From Salinirubellus salinus (GTDB taxonomy: Archaea > Halobacteriota > Halobacteria > Halobacteriales > Haloarculaceae), in contig NZ_CP104003.1 of NCBI RefSeq assembly GCF_025231485.1, positions 1,550,001 through 1,614,000 on the forward strand: DNA of 64,000 nucleotides, read 5' to 3'. The notes beneath the pieces were generated by a model, which saw nothing but the letters and a program-made list of their open reading frames with translations, was not told the origin of the DNA and did not search any database. Positions 51,421 through 59,170 of this stretch are shown here, one piece after another. Positions within the stretch are counted from its first letter, which is position 1. The number at the start of each line of letters is the position of its first letter. The translations under genes and the position numbers were made by a program.

Positions 51421-52662
51421 GTGTCGGCAACCGCGAACAAGACGCTGGAAGCCACGCTCGCCCCACCCACGCGGTGCAAAGAGCAACGCCTCCAGCAAAC
51501 CCTCACCGAGTACCGAGAGGCACTCCACGAGGCGTTCGACAACGGTTGCACGACGATGAGCGCCACGAACGACGTGGTGACACCGTACAACTTGCCGTAT
51601 CAAGCGAAAGACGCCCTCAAATCCTACGTCCCCAAACTCCACAACACGTACAACGCCAACGAGTTAGACGGCGAACACCCTCTCCGATTCGTGAACCGAG
51701 CCGGGAAGTTCGACCTTGACACCGAGCGTGAGCACGAAATCTGCTGGAACGTTCCGCAACCCGGTCGCGGAACCAACTTCTGGATACCACTCCGACTGAA
51801 CCCAGACCAGCAAGAATTGTGGGGGGAACTGCTCGATGACGAGTCGAGTACCAAAGTAGGCGAACTTCGCTTGCAGAGACACCGGAAGACGTGGACGCTC
51901 CACGTTACCGTCGAATACGAAATCAAGGACACCTCTGAACTCCCCGAGAATCCGACTCGGGTTGGATTCGATATTGGCGAGTCGATGTTGGTCACGGGCT
52001 GTGCCCTCCAACACGACACTCCCACCAAACCACTGTTAATCAACGGGAAGGAAGCCAAACGACTCCGCAAAGAGATGTTCACGACCCTGAAACGTCTTCA
52101 AGAAAGAGACGCTTCCGAGTGGCGTATCGAAGAACGCTTCTCGTACCACCAGAACCGACTCACGGACATCATCGAGAAAGCATCTCGTGAGTCCGTGGAG
52201 TACGCTCGCCAATTCGAGAATCCTGTTATCGTGATGGAAGACTTAGCGTTCATTCGAGTGTCGTTGGACTACGGGAAGTACATGAATCGACGCCTGCACT
52301 CGTGGGCGTTCGCTCGCTTGCAGGGCCGTATCGAGGACAAGGCCCGAGACGCCGGAATCCCAGTCCGGTACGTCCACCCGCAGTACACCTCGAAGACGTG
52401 CCACTCGTGCAAACGCATCGGGTATCGGCCTCGGCAAGCCGAGTTTAGGTGCAAGAACCCAGCGTGCCGCGTATCGACGTTCCAAGCGGATATTAACGCG
52501 AGTGCGAATATTGCACGTCGCGTAGACCCGTGGGGAGAGAGTCTGCCAGTGAAACAGGTAGGCGATGACTCGCCTCGGGATGGGAGCCGTTGTGACACGG
52601 CCACAGTCCACCGTGAGACGAGCGCACCAGCGCAAATGAACCTCACGACGCATCAGGACTGA
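51421..52662 (+). CDS. tnpB: TnpB RNA-guided nuclease (IS1341-type OrfB)
   Basis: A 413-residue TnpB. The RuvC nuclease residues are intact: Asp184 in VGFDIGES, Glu273 in VIVMEDL and Asp357 in QADINAS. The zinc ribbon is C327-H-S-C330 and C344-K-N-P-A-C349. The N-terminal half matches the wedge and REC parts of TnpB, so the protein looks active. TnpB uses a right-end (omega/re) RNA to cut DNA beside a short target-adjacent motif, keeping the element in place. It starts with GTG 51421. Codon use is more A/T-rich than in the host genes. The frame runs to within 71 bases of the right end and overlaps the likely guide RNA scaffold. Confidence 0.92.
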   Translation: MSATANKTLEATLAPPTRCKEQRLQQTLTEYREALHEAFDNGCTTMSATNDVVTPYNLPYQAKDALKSYVPKLHNTYNANELDGEHPLRFVNRAGKFDLDTEREHEICWNVPQPGRGTNFWIPLRLNPDQQELWGELLDDESSTKVGELRLQRHRKTWTLHVTVEYEIKDTSELPENPTRVGFDIGESMLVTGCALQHDTPTKPLLINGKEAKRLRKEMFTTLKRLQERDASEWRIEERFSYHQNRLTDIIEKASRESVEYARQFENPVIVMEDLAFIRVSLDYGKYMNRRLHSWAFARLQGRIEDKARDAGIPVRYVHPQYTSKTCHSCKRIGYRPRQAEFRCKNPACRVSTFQADINASANIARRVDPWGESLPVKQVGDDSPRDGSRCDTATVHRETSAPAQMNLTTHQD

Positions 52663-52753
52663 AATCTTCAGGCGCTCGGCCTGAGTCCCCGTGTCGGGGA
52701 AGCCCCGTCGTTTATAACGGGGAGGGATGTCACATATGCGGGTCCGCGTGCGG
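52560..52753 (+). ncRNA. Predicted reRNA (omega RNA) scaffold and guide of TnpB
   Basis: In TnpB systems the scaffold overlaps the 3' end of tnpB and ends exactly at the right end, and the following flank is the guide. Here the right end is GGGATGTCAC (52724-52733) after two hairpins, so the guide would be ATATGCGGGTCCGCGTGCGG (52734-52753). That guide lies in the 5' fragment of the split small gene. The 5' limit of the scaffold (about 52560) is my estimate from known lengths. Confidence 0.5.
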
Positions 52754-52794
52754 CCCACACACGAACCGCGCCCACCCCGCTCGTTGGCACTCAT
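52734..52794 (-). pseudogene. 5' fragment of the small gene split by the TnpB element
   Basis: On the minus strand ATG 52794 opens a frame of 20 codons plus one base ending at the element right end, reading MSANERGGRGSCVGRTRTR then I. Joining it to the 3' fragment at 51104-51166 gives about 42 codons that end in the acidic run DDDDER. Taken with the insertion between them, this is best read as one gene cut in two. Whether it was expressed is unknown. Confidence 0.5.
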
Positions 52795-53129
52795 CTGAAC
52801 CTGGACGTGCTCCCGAGTCTGTCGATCACACACTGCGGACGGTATCAGACGCGAAACCGTGCACGAACGGCTGGCTCCGATCGTGTCATTGCGCGCGCGG
52901 AGAGTTCACCGAGCGACGAGCAGAACGAGTCCATCGGAAGTGCGCCGGCCGGGACTGAGCGAACGCGCAGCGTTCGCGAGGATCGGGCGGCGCACGACCG
53001 CTATAGAGTGCGCCGGCCGGGATTCGAACCAGAATCAGACGTGCTCGCTCGTCCCTCGCGGCGCGCGACTGATAGGGTTCAAATCTCTCTCTGGCGCAGA
53101 AACGTCTCTCACGTTTGTTCGAGACGGTA
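52754..53129. other. Gene-poor stretch between TnpB element and tRNA-Gly
   Basis: About 375 bases with no credible protein gene; the open frames are basic and Arg/Ser/Thr rich. It includes the rest of the split small gene and three partial copies of the tRNA-Gly 3' end, so it looks like remnants of past integration events. Confidence 0.6.
52941..53098. repeat. Partial copies of the tRNA-Gly 3' end
   Basis: The last 22 bases of tRNA-Gly (TGCGCCGGCCGGGATTTGAACC on the plus strand at 53130) recur with one change at 53009-53030, and the first 14 of them at 52941-52954. A weaker inverted version (GGGTTCAAATCTC...CTGGCGCA) lies at about 53077-53098. No full tRNA arms are present at any of them. 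This pattern is typical of repeated integration or excision at the 3' end of a tRNA gene. Confidence 0.65.
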
Positions 53130-53200
53130 TGCGCCGGCCGGGATTTGAACCCGGGCCATGAGCTTGGAAGGCTCAGGTCCTGCCACTAGACCACCGGCGC
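53130..53200 (-). tRNA. tRNA-Gly (anticodon TCC)
   Basis: Minus strand folds as a 71-base tRNA: acceptor GCGCCGG/CCGGCGC, D-arm TGGTCTAGTGGCAGGA, anticodon arm TGAGC-CTTCCAA-GCTCA giving TCC, T-arm CCGGGTTCAAATCCCGG. It reads GGA (Gly). No intron. Its 3' end is the probable attachment site for past insertions on its right side in transcript direction (lower coordinates). Confidence 0.95.
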
Positions 53201-53347
53201 TCACTCGCTCACTCCGTTCGCTCGTTCACGCCGGGGTTCGCGAATCCGTGGGATTCGCTCACCACCGGCGCTCGTCTCCCAGACGGAGAACCGAACACCC
53301 GGAGCGTACTCCCGCCTACCCCCGCCCCAAGTATGTGCGTTTCCCTT

Positions 53348-54013
53348 CTACGTTCGCACCCGCGCGTAACAGTTCCCACTGGAGACCACGCTCGACACGA
53401 CGGTCAGCCCGGCCCGTTCGAGGTCCGCATCGAACTCAGCCGGGTCGTAGATGTGGTAGAACCGTCCGACCGTCTTGCCGTCCGGGAGCGTCCAGTCGAC
53501 GGTCGTGTCGAACCCCGCGTCGTGGTCGACGAACCGATCGTGTTCGGTGCTCCACGCGCTGACGAGCGCCCGGCCGTCGGGCGCGAGCACACGACCGAGT
53601 TCACGGAGGCTCCGGACGCGCAACGCGCGGGTCGGGAGGTGATGGAGCGTCGCGACGTACACCGCGAGATCCACGCTGTCGTCGGCGAGCGGGAGGGTGG
53701 CGGCGTCACCGACGACCGGGTCGAACGCGGCCGCCCAGCCCCGCTCGCGGGCCCGCGCTCGCGCCAGCGCGACCAGCGAGCGACTGGCGTCGACTCCCAC
53801 CACGCGAGTGACGTGCTCGGCCAGCAGTTCGCTGTGGCGACCGTTGCCGCACCCGACGTCGAGTCCGGTGGCGGCGCCGTCGCTGGCGTCCTCGACGAAG
53901 TCGACGACCTCGGGCCACGCGTACTCGCGGGTGGCCGCGAACCCCTCTGCGATCTCCTCGTAGGTGGCCCTGACCCCCGAGCGGGTGGGGTCGGCCGGTG
54001 AATTCCCCGCCAT
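53348..54013 (-). CDS. Trm9/ALKBH8-like tRNA methyltransferase candidate
   Basis: A 221-residue SAM methyltransferase. The start VRATYEEIAEGFAATREYAWPEVVDFVEDA matches the Y-x-x-IA-x-x-F-x-x-TR-x-x-xWP-x-V-x-x-F pattern of Trm9/ALKBH8, the enzymes that methylate the carboxymethyl group on wobble uridine of tRNA. Motif I is GLDVGCGNGRHSELL, motif II VVGVDASRSLV, and later YVATLHHLPTRALRVRSLRELGRVLAPDGRALVSAW as in Trm9. Its ATG overlaps the stop of pilC (ATGA). The tRNA role is inferred from the family and not proven here; a general small-molecule methyltransferase is the alternative. Confidence 0.8.
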   Translation of the reverse strand: MAGNSPADPTRSGVRATYEEIAEGFAATREYAWPEVVDFVEDASDGAATGLDVGCGNGRHSELLAEHVTRVVGVDASRSLVALARARARERGWAAAFDPVVGDAATLPLADDSVDLAVYVATLHHLPTRALRVRSLRELGRVLAPDGRALVSAWSTEHDRFVDHDAGFDTTVDWTLPDGKTVGRFYHIYDPAEFDADLERAGLTVVSSVVSSGNCYARVRT

Positions 54014-56112
54014 CAGCCGACGAACTGGAGGCCACTGAACAGGAGGAACACGGTGTAGGTGATGGCGAGCATCACCGTGGCGTGTTTCGCACCGTCCTTG
54101 ATGCTCCCGTTGCCCATCTGGCCGCCGACCAGTCCGGAGAGGGTGGACTGGATGAGCGCCGCGTGGAAGAACGTCAGGCGGTACGACTCGGTCCCCTCGT
54201 TGCTCACCTGCAGGAACCCGGTCGCCCCTGTCTCGGGGAGGTTCGAGGCGTCCGGCAGGTTCGGGATGAGCACCGTGTCGATGGCGGCGATGACGACCAC
54301 GAACACGATGAACGCGACGTAGATGACGACGAGGTAGGTGAGCATCTCCTGTCTGCGCTGGCGTTTCAACTGTCGGTCCGACCGGGCCTGTTCCGCGGCG
54401 ATGCGCACGACCGGTGCGATCTCGTTCGACGCCCGCATCGCGTTGTTGATGAGGGTCACCGTCCGGGTCACGGAGGGTGTCTCGACGCGTTGCTGGAACC
54501 GGGCGAGCGCCTGTTCGACCGTCGCCCCCCACTGGATGTCGCGCCAGATGCGCTCTGCCTCCTCGTCCAGCTCGCCGATGTCGGTCCGCCGGACCCGGTC
54601 GAGCGACGAGACGATGGAGACGCCGGCCTCGTTGAGGCTGGCGAGCCGTTCGAGCAGGTCGGGGAGGCTCCCCTCCAGCCGTTCGAGTCGGCGCCGACTC
54701 ACCTCGTAGACGACGGCGTAGGTGGCGAGGACGAACAGCGTCGCGTGGACGAGCACGTCGTCGAACACCCGGAGGTCGAACCCGGCGCCGAAGACACCGG
54801 GGAGCCGCAGCAGTACGTACCCGACGGCGAGCGGCACGGTGACGAACAGTATCAGTTCCGGCCGGACGACGAGTTCATCGATGGGGGAGGTGAGGCTCCG
54901 CCGGACCTGTTCGACGCGCTTGAACCACGCGAGCCGACGCCGGTTGGCCGCGTCGTCCGTCCCGTCGAACGCCACGGTCGAGAGGCCACCGTCGGCCGCC
55001 ACCGCCGCCGAGGTCGTCGGCTCCAGCGAGAGCCGGTCCGCACGGACGTTCGTCCCACCGGCGTCGAGCCCGTCGCCGGTGTCGCGGGTCGCCTTCAGCG
55101 GCTGGGTCACCTCCGCGAGGTACGCCACGAACACCACGTTCGTCGCGGGCAGGACGGCGTACGTGATGAGCTGGACGAGCACGAGCGTGTCCCCGCTCGT
55201 GATACCGATGACGAACAGGATGGTGATGAGGAACAGCATCCCGGCGACGACCACCGTGACGTACACCTCGGCGGCCGTCGCCAGCAACTCGAGTATCTCC
55301 TCCTGCTGCTCTTCGGCCTGCTCGCGGTACCGCCGGTACTCCTGCCCGAGGAACTCGGCGAAGTTGCGGCCGGACTGGAGTACCGACGAGAGGTTCTGCA
55401 TGAAGTTCCGCAGGTTCTCGCTCGGCGTCCGCCGCGAGGTCTGTCGCACCGCCGTCACCACGTCCGTGCCGAACAGGTCCATGTCGCGGACGCCGACGGC
55501 CATCTCCTCGGCGCCGGCCCCGAACACGCCTTCGTTGCGGGCGAGTGACTCCATCACGTCCGGGATGGACATCCCGCCGCGCGCGAGAGCGTAGATGAAC
55601 GCCACCATCCGCGGCATCGAGGCGTCGATCTGCCGGCGACGGGTGTCCGCCTGGAACGACGGGAGTTGCCACCGGACGAAGTAGACGACGAAGAACGAGA
55701 GGACGCCGAGCAACAGGGCCGTCCCGCCGAGGATGGCGGCCTGCTTGGCCGCCAGCGTGAGGAACCCCTCCGGGACGGGGTCGGCGAACCCCGACGGCAC
55801 CCGGTTCGAGAACCCCTCGACCCCGAGGACCTGGATGAGGAACGCGCCGACGTACGCCCCCACCACCGCGCCGACGAACCCGCCGACGGTGCCGTAGAGG
55901 TACGTCTTCGCGGCGTAGATGCGGTACGGCGTCCCGATACCCGCACTCCGGAGCGCACGCTGGCGTCGGTCGTCGGCGCTCGCCTCCGCGTCACCGAACA
56001 GGCGGTAGGCGACGCTCGTGACGGCGATCTCGACGGTCCGACTCGCGGGTTCCAGCGCGAGCACCGCGACGAGCGCCAGCGCCAGTCCCAGCGGGACGAA
56101 CTCGAGGACCAT
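54013..56112 (-). CDS. pilC: Type IV pilus platform protein PilC (T2SSF family)
   Basis: A 699-residue membrane protein with two T2SSF domains. The first is centred on MPRMVAFIYALARGGMSIPDVMESLARNEGVFG, the second on LPDLLERLASLNEAGVSIVSSLDRVRR, each flanked by spans (nine or so in total). This two-domain layout is the haloarchaeal PilC type. It is the inner membrane base on which the ATPase PilB acts to assemble pili for adhesion. The gene overlaps pilB by one base (ATG A) and the methyltransferase gene by four, forming one tight operon. No pilin gene is adjacent, as usual in haloarchaea, where pilins are scattered. Confidence 0.92.
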   Translation of the reverse strand: MVLEFVPLGLALALVAVLALEPASRTVEIAVTSVAYRLFGDAEASADDRRQRALRSAGIGTPYRIYAAKTYLYGTVGGFVGAVVGAYVGAFLIQVLGVEGFSNRVPSGFADPVPEGFLTLAAKQAAILGGTALLLGVLSFFVVYFVRWQLPSFQADTRRRQIDASMPRMVAFIYALARGGMSIPDVMESLARNEGVFGAGAEEMAVGVRDMDLFGTDVVTAVRQTSRRTPSENLRNFMQNLSSVLQSGRNFAEFLGQEYRRYREQAEEQQEEILELLATAAEVYVTVVVAGMLFLITILFVIGITSGDTLVLVQLITYAVLPATNVVFVAYLAEVTQPLKATRDTGDGLDAGGTNVRADRLSLEPTTSAAVAADGGLSTVAFDGTDDAANRRRLAWFKRVEQVRRSLTSPIDELVVRPELILFVTVPLAVGYVLLRLPGVFGAGFDLRVFDDVLVHATLFVLATYAVVYEVSRRRLERLEGSLPDLLERLASLNEAGVSIVSSLDRVRRTDIGELDEEAERIWRDIQWGATVEQALARFQQRVETPSVTRTVTLINNAMRASNEIAPVVRIAAEQARSDRQLKRQRRQEMLTYLVVIYVAFIVFVVVIAAIDTVLIPNLPDASNLPETGATGFLQVSNEGTESYRLTFFHAALIQSTLSGLVGGQMGNGSIKDGAKHATVMLAITYTVFLLFSGLQFVG

Positions 56113-57845
56113 CAGTCGAGTCCGGCCCCCGCTTCGGCCTCCGAACCGACCCCGTCGTCACTCCCCGACTCCATCCCGGCGAGCGGCCCGTCGGCCGCCG
56201 CCTTCGCCCGCTCCATCACGCCCTCCGGGTCCGCGTAGTAGCGGTTGATCATCGCCGTGAACTGCCGGTACTGCGTGATGTCCTGCTGGCTGAGGAAGTC
56301 GAGGAACCGCTTGCGCCGGCGGAACTCCTTCAGCAACTCGGTCTGTGACCAGCCACGCTCCTCGCGGATCTCGTCCAGCAGGTTCCGGTTGCCCTCCCGG
56401 ACCGTGTCGTCGGCCGCCCGCCACTCGAACGCGGTGGCGTAGTCGAGTTCGCCCGTCCGCTGGTCGATGCCCTCGATCTCGGCGATGGCGTCGGCCCGTC
56501 GGACCCGCTCGCCCTCGAACCGCGCGAGCGTCTGGACGCAGAGCACGTCCAGCGACTGGACCATCGGCCGCGGGACGTTGATGGGTTCGTTCTCGAGGCG
56601 GTTGATGACCGTCTGCACGGAGTCGGCGTGCATCGTCGACAGCGTGGTGTGGCCGGTGTTCATCGCCTGGAACAGCGTGATGGCCTCCTTCCCGCGCACC
56701 TCGCCGACGAGGATGTACTCCGGCCGGTGGCGCAGTGCCGACCTGAGGAGGTCGTACATCGTCACGTCGGCCGCCTCGTCCAGTCGCTCGCGGGTGACCG
56801 CGGAGAGCCAGTTGTCGTGGTAGAGCGAGAGTTCCCGCGTGTCCTCGATGGAGATGAGCTTCGAGCGCGGGGGGATGAACATCGAGATGGCGTTCATCGA
56901 CGTGGTCTTGCCCGAGGCGGTACCGCCGGCGAAGATGATGTTCTTGTTGTGCTCGATGGCCATCCAGAGGTAGGCCATCTGTTCGAGGTTGTAGGTGCCG
57001 AAGTCCAGCAGGTCGATGGGGGTGAACGGCTCCGCGGAGTACTTCCGGATGGTGAACGCCGACCCGCGGGGGGTCACCTCCTCACCGAGCGCGAGTTCGG
57101 CGCGCGAGCCGTCCTGCAGGGTCGTCTCGACGACCGGGTTCCCGACCGAGATGTGCCGGCCGGACTGCTGGGCGAGTTTGATGACGAACGAGTCGAGTTC
57201 CTCCTCCTCGTCGAACTGGACGCTGGTCTCGATGTCCTGGTACTCGTCGTGGTAGGCGTACAGCGGCAGCGAGTAGCCGTCGCAAGAGATGTCCTCGATG
57301 TTCGGGTCGTGCATCAGCGCGTCTATCTTCCCGAACCCGCGGAACCGGCGGTTGAGGTAGTAGAACAGCGTGTAGAACGTGGCGGTGTCGATGCGGACGC
57401 CGTACTCCTGGAGCCGGTCGCGCAACTCCTCCTTCAGCGTCTGCTCCGGGTCACCGTCGAGCCCCTGCTTGAACAGCAGCGGGTCGCGGATGTCGTCGTA
57501 GAGCGTCTCGAGCAACTCCGCGTCGAACTCGGAGAGCGAGGGTTCGACCACGTCGTAGTAGTGCTCGTTCTCCTCGTCGTCGTAGGTGATGGAGGCGTAC
57601 GCGAACGGCGCGTTCAGCCAGTACCGGTCCACCTCCTCGTGTCCCGTCGGGACGTCGGACTCGACGAGCGGGGCGTCCTCGAGTGGCGCGTACGGCCGGA
57701 GTTCGACGCTCGACCCGGTGAGCATCTCGACGAACCGGGAGAGCCGGTCGACGAGTCTCGACCGCTCGTCGTCGCCCCCGGTGGTCGCATCCCCGTCCCC
57801 CGCCGCCCCGCCGTCGTCCGGCGTTCGTGGTTCCTGTTCGGACAT
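56112..57845 (-). CDS. pilB: Type IV pilus assembly ATPase PilB
   Basis: A 577-residue secretion ATPase of the archaeal PilB/GspE type. A variable N-terminal domain of about 150 residues leads into FRGFGKIDALMHDPNIEDISCDGYSLPLYAY. Then come the Walker A FAGGTASGKTTSMNAISMFIPP, the Asp/His boxes ISIEDTRELSLYHDNW and HRPEYILVGEVRGKEAITLFQAMNTGHTTLSTMHADSV, and Walker B ILVGEVRG. It powers pilus assembly together with PilC. The stop overlaps the pilC start. Archaella genes (arlI/J) were considered but the N-terminal length and the absence of arl genes argue against that. Confidence 0.93.
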   Translation of the reverse strand: MSEQEPRTPDDGGAAGDGDATTGGDDERSRLVDRLSRFVEMLTGSSVELRPYAPLEDAPLVESDVPTGHEEVDRYWLNAPFAYASITYDDEENEHYYDVVEPSLSEFDAELLETLYDDIRDPLLFKQGLDGDPEQTLKEELRDRLQEYGVRIDTATFYTLFYYLNRRFRGFGKIDALMHDPNIEDISCDGYSLPLYAYHDEYQDIETSVQFDEEEELDSFVIKLAQQSGRHISVGNPVVETTLQDGSRAELALGEEVTPRGSAFTIRKYSAEPFTPIDLLDFGTYNLEQMAYLWMAIEHNKNIIFAGGTASGKTTSMNAISMFIPPRSKLISIEDTRELSLYHDNWLSAVTRERLDEAADVTMYDLLRSALRHRPEYILVGEVRGKEAITLFQAMNTGHTTLSTMHADSVQTVINRLENEPINVPRPMVQSLDVLCVQTLARFEGERVRRADAIAEIEGIDQRTGELDYATAFEWRAADDTVREGNRNLLDEIREERGWSQTELLKEFRRRKRFLDFLSQQDITQYRQFTAMINRYYADPEGVMERAKAAADGPLAGMESGSDDGVGSEAEAGAGLD

Positions 57846-57972
57846 CGTGGTCAGCCGTCACCGCCGACGGTCGTTGGCTTCCTTACCGACTGCCGACGTA
57901 TAAATGTCCCTCCGAGTTCGGCCGAAGCGACCGGACACGGGGCCGCTACCGCCCGAGCCTACCGACGCCCGC

Positions 57973-58512
57973 TCACTCCGGGGTCGCCGCGGCGTCCGTC
58001 TCCTCGGGGTCGTCGGGTGCCCGCTCGACGACCAGCAGGAGGTACCCCAGCGCCAGCAGGAAGAACACGCCGATGGGGACGGTCAGACCGACGTAACTGG
58101 AGACCACCAGGACCGAGGCCAGCCCGAGGACCAGTCCGGTCGCCAGCAGGAGGACCGCCATCAGGCGGACGGGGTCGATGGCCAACCTCGCCTCGAGTCG
58201 CTCGTCGAGGGCGTAGTAGCCGACGCTCAGCACCAGCGCCAGCACGAACACGCCGGCACCGACGAGCCAGACGGTGTAGGCCCGCTGGACCGCTCCGGAC
58301 TCCCGTGCGACGGCCCGCAGGACCGTCTGGAACGGCTGTTCACCCTCGAGCGAGAGGTTCAGCGTGAACTGGAAGAGGAACAGCGGGAACCGGAGCACGA
58401 CCAGCGTGACGGGGCCGGCCTGCGCGAACGACACCGACCACGGTAGCAGGGCCGAGAGCCACGCCGAGAGGACGGCGAACTCGCCGGCGTACTCCGAACG
58501 AACCCAGACCAT
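57973..58512 (-). CDS. Conserved haloarchaeal membrane protein
   Basis: A 179-residue protein with four or five spans, starting MVWVRSEYAGEFAVLSAWLSALLPWSVS and keeping a motif-like WVRSEYAGEFA N-terminus that I associate with a haloarchaea-only membrane family (DUF7549-type). Function unknown. It precedes the pilB operon on the same strand, 127 bases before pilB, and could share regulation, but there is no direct evidence. Confidence 0.7.
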   Translation of the reverse strand: MVWVRSEYAGEFAVLSAWLSALLPWSVSFAQAGPVTLVVLRFPLFLFQFTLNLSLEGEQPFQTVLRAVARESGAVQRAYTVWLVGAGVFVLALVLSVGYYALDERLEARLAIDPVRLMAVLLLATGLVLGLASVLVVSSYVGLTVPIGVFFLLALGYLLLVVERAPDDPEETDAAATPE

Positions 58513-58630
58513 ACCGGGTGGCCGCGAGCGCCGCGCCTAAAGCTATCGACTACCGGGCGGGACCCCGCATCGTCCGTCGCGGTCGTCACGTTCAAGCACG
58601 AGCGTCACCAAGTGAAAGTTACACAAGGGT

Positions 58631-59089
58631 ATGAGGCGTGACTACTTCACCCTCGACGTCTCCAACGTCGACGGGGAGGCCGAGACGGCTCCGGTCGTCC
58701 GTATCGACTTCGACGGCCCGAGCGAACAGCTCACCGACCGACTCACCGACGACGCCGGGGACCTTCTCACGGCCGAGGAACTGGACGTCGCCTACCGACT
58801 CCACGGCCCGGTCAACGACGAGGACACCACGGGCGTCGTCGCGGTCACCAACCGCGTCACCGGGGAGTTCATCCTCGAACTCAACGCCGACGCGCGCGAC
58901 GTCGTCCGGTTCGTCGACGCCGCCCGTGCCTACGGGAAGACGACGGACACCGACACCCGTTACGTCGTCGAGGTGGCCGTCGACGGCGACCCGCTCGGCG
59001 AGTACGAGAAGTCCACCTTGCTGGTCTACGACCCCGAGGGCGGTCTCCTCCGACAGCACAGCCTCATCCCCAGCGGCGTCGAACTCTGA
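58631..59089 (+). CDS. DUF5793-type haloarchaeal protein
   Basis: A 152-residue acidic protein starting MRRDYFTLDVSNVDGEAETAPVVRIDFDGPSEQL. It is an alpha/beta-looking domain found across haloarchaea and annotated as DUF5793. No catalytic motif, metal ligand or signal. It is the first gene of the right-hand plus-strand group and is separated by 81 bases from the phosphohexomutase. Confidence 0.78.
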   Translation: MRRDYFTLDVSNVDGEAETAPVVRIDFDGPSEQLTDRLTDDAGDLLTAEELDVAYRLHGPVNDEDTTGVVAVTNRVTGEFILELNADARDVVRFVDAARAYGKTTDTDTRYVVEVAVDGDPLGEYEKSTLLVYDPEGGLLRQHSLIPSGVEL

Positions 59090-59170
59090 GCCGGCCACGA
59101 CGCTTCTCGCGGACACCCGCACCGTCCAGCGACCGCTGATACCTAAGTACCCGCCCGACGGAGTCCGCGT

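Larger units (their letters stand above)
51166..52733 (+). mobile_element. IS1341-type (IS200/IS605-related) element with solo TnpB
   Basis: The element has a tnpB gene, a small divergent accessory gene and no tnpA, so it depends on a helper for movement. The left end is near 51163-51166, beside a short palindromic area (TCCCAGCCTGAAGGCCTGGAGGGA, 51174-51197). The right end has the hairpins CCCCGTGTCGGGG and CCCCGTCGTTTATAACGGGG and stops at GGGATGTCAC (52724-52733), the same end I recall from other haloarchaeal tnpB elements. Joining the two flanks restores an in-frame small acidic gene. GC is clearly lower inside the element than outside, showing foreign origin. Confidence 0.72.

Noticed and set aside
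53009-53098. Additional tRNA genes beside tRNA-Gly
   Set aside because: Only acceptor/T-arm ends are present; D-arm and anticodon arm are missing, so these are fragments.
54013-57845. Archaellum motor genes arlI and arlJ
   Set aside because: The ATPase and platform proteins have the long haloarchaeal PilB/PilC layout, and no archaellin or other arl genes are nearby.
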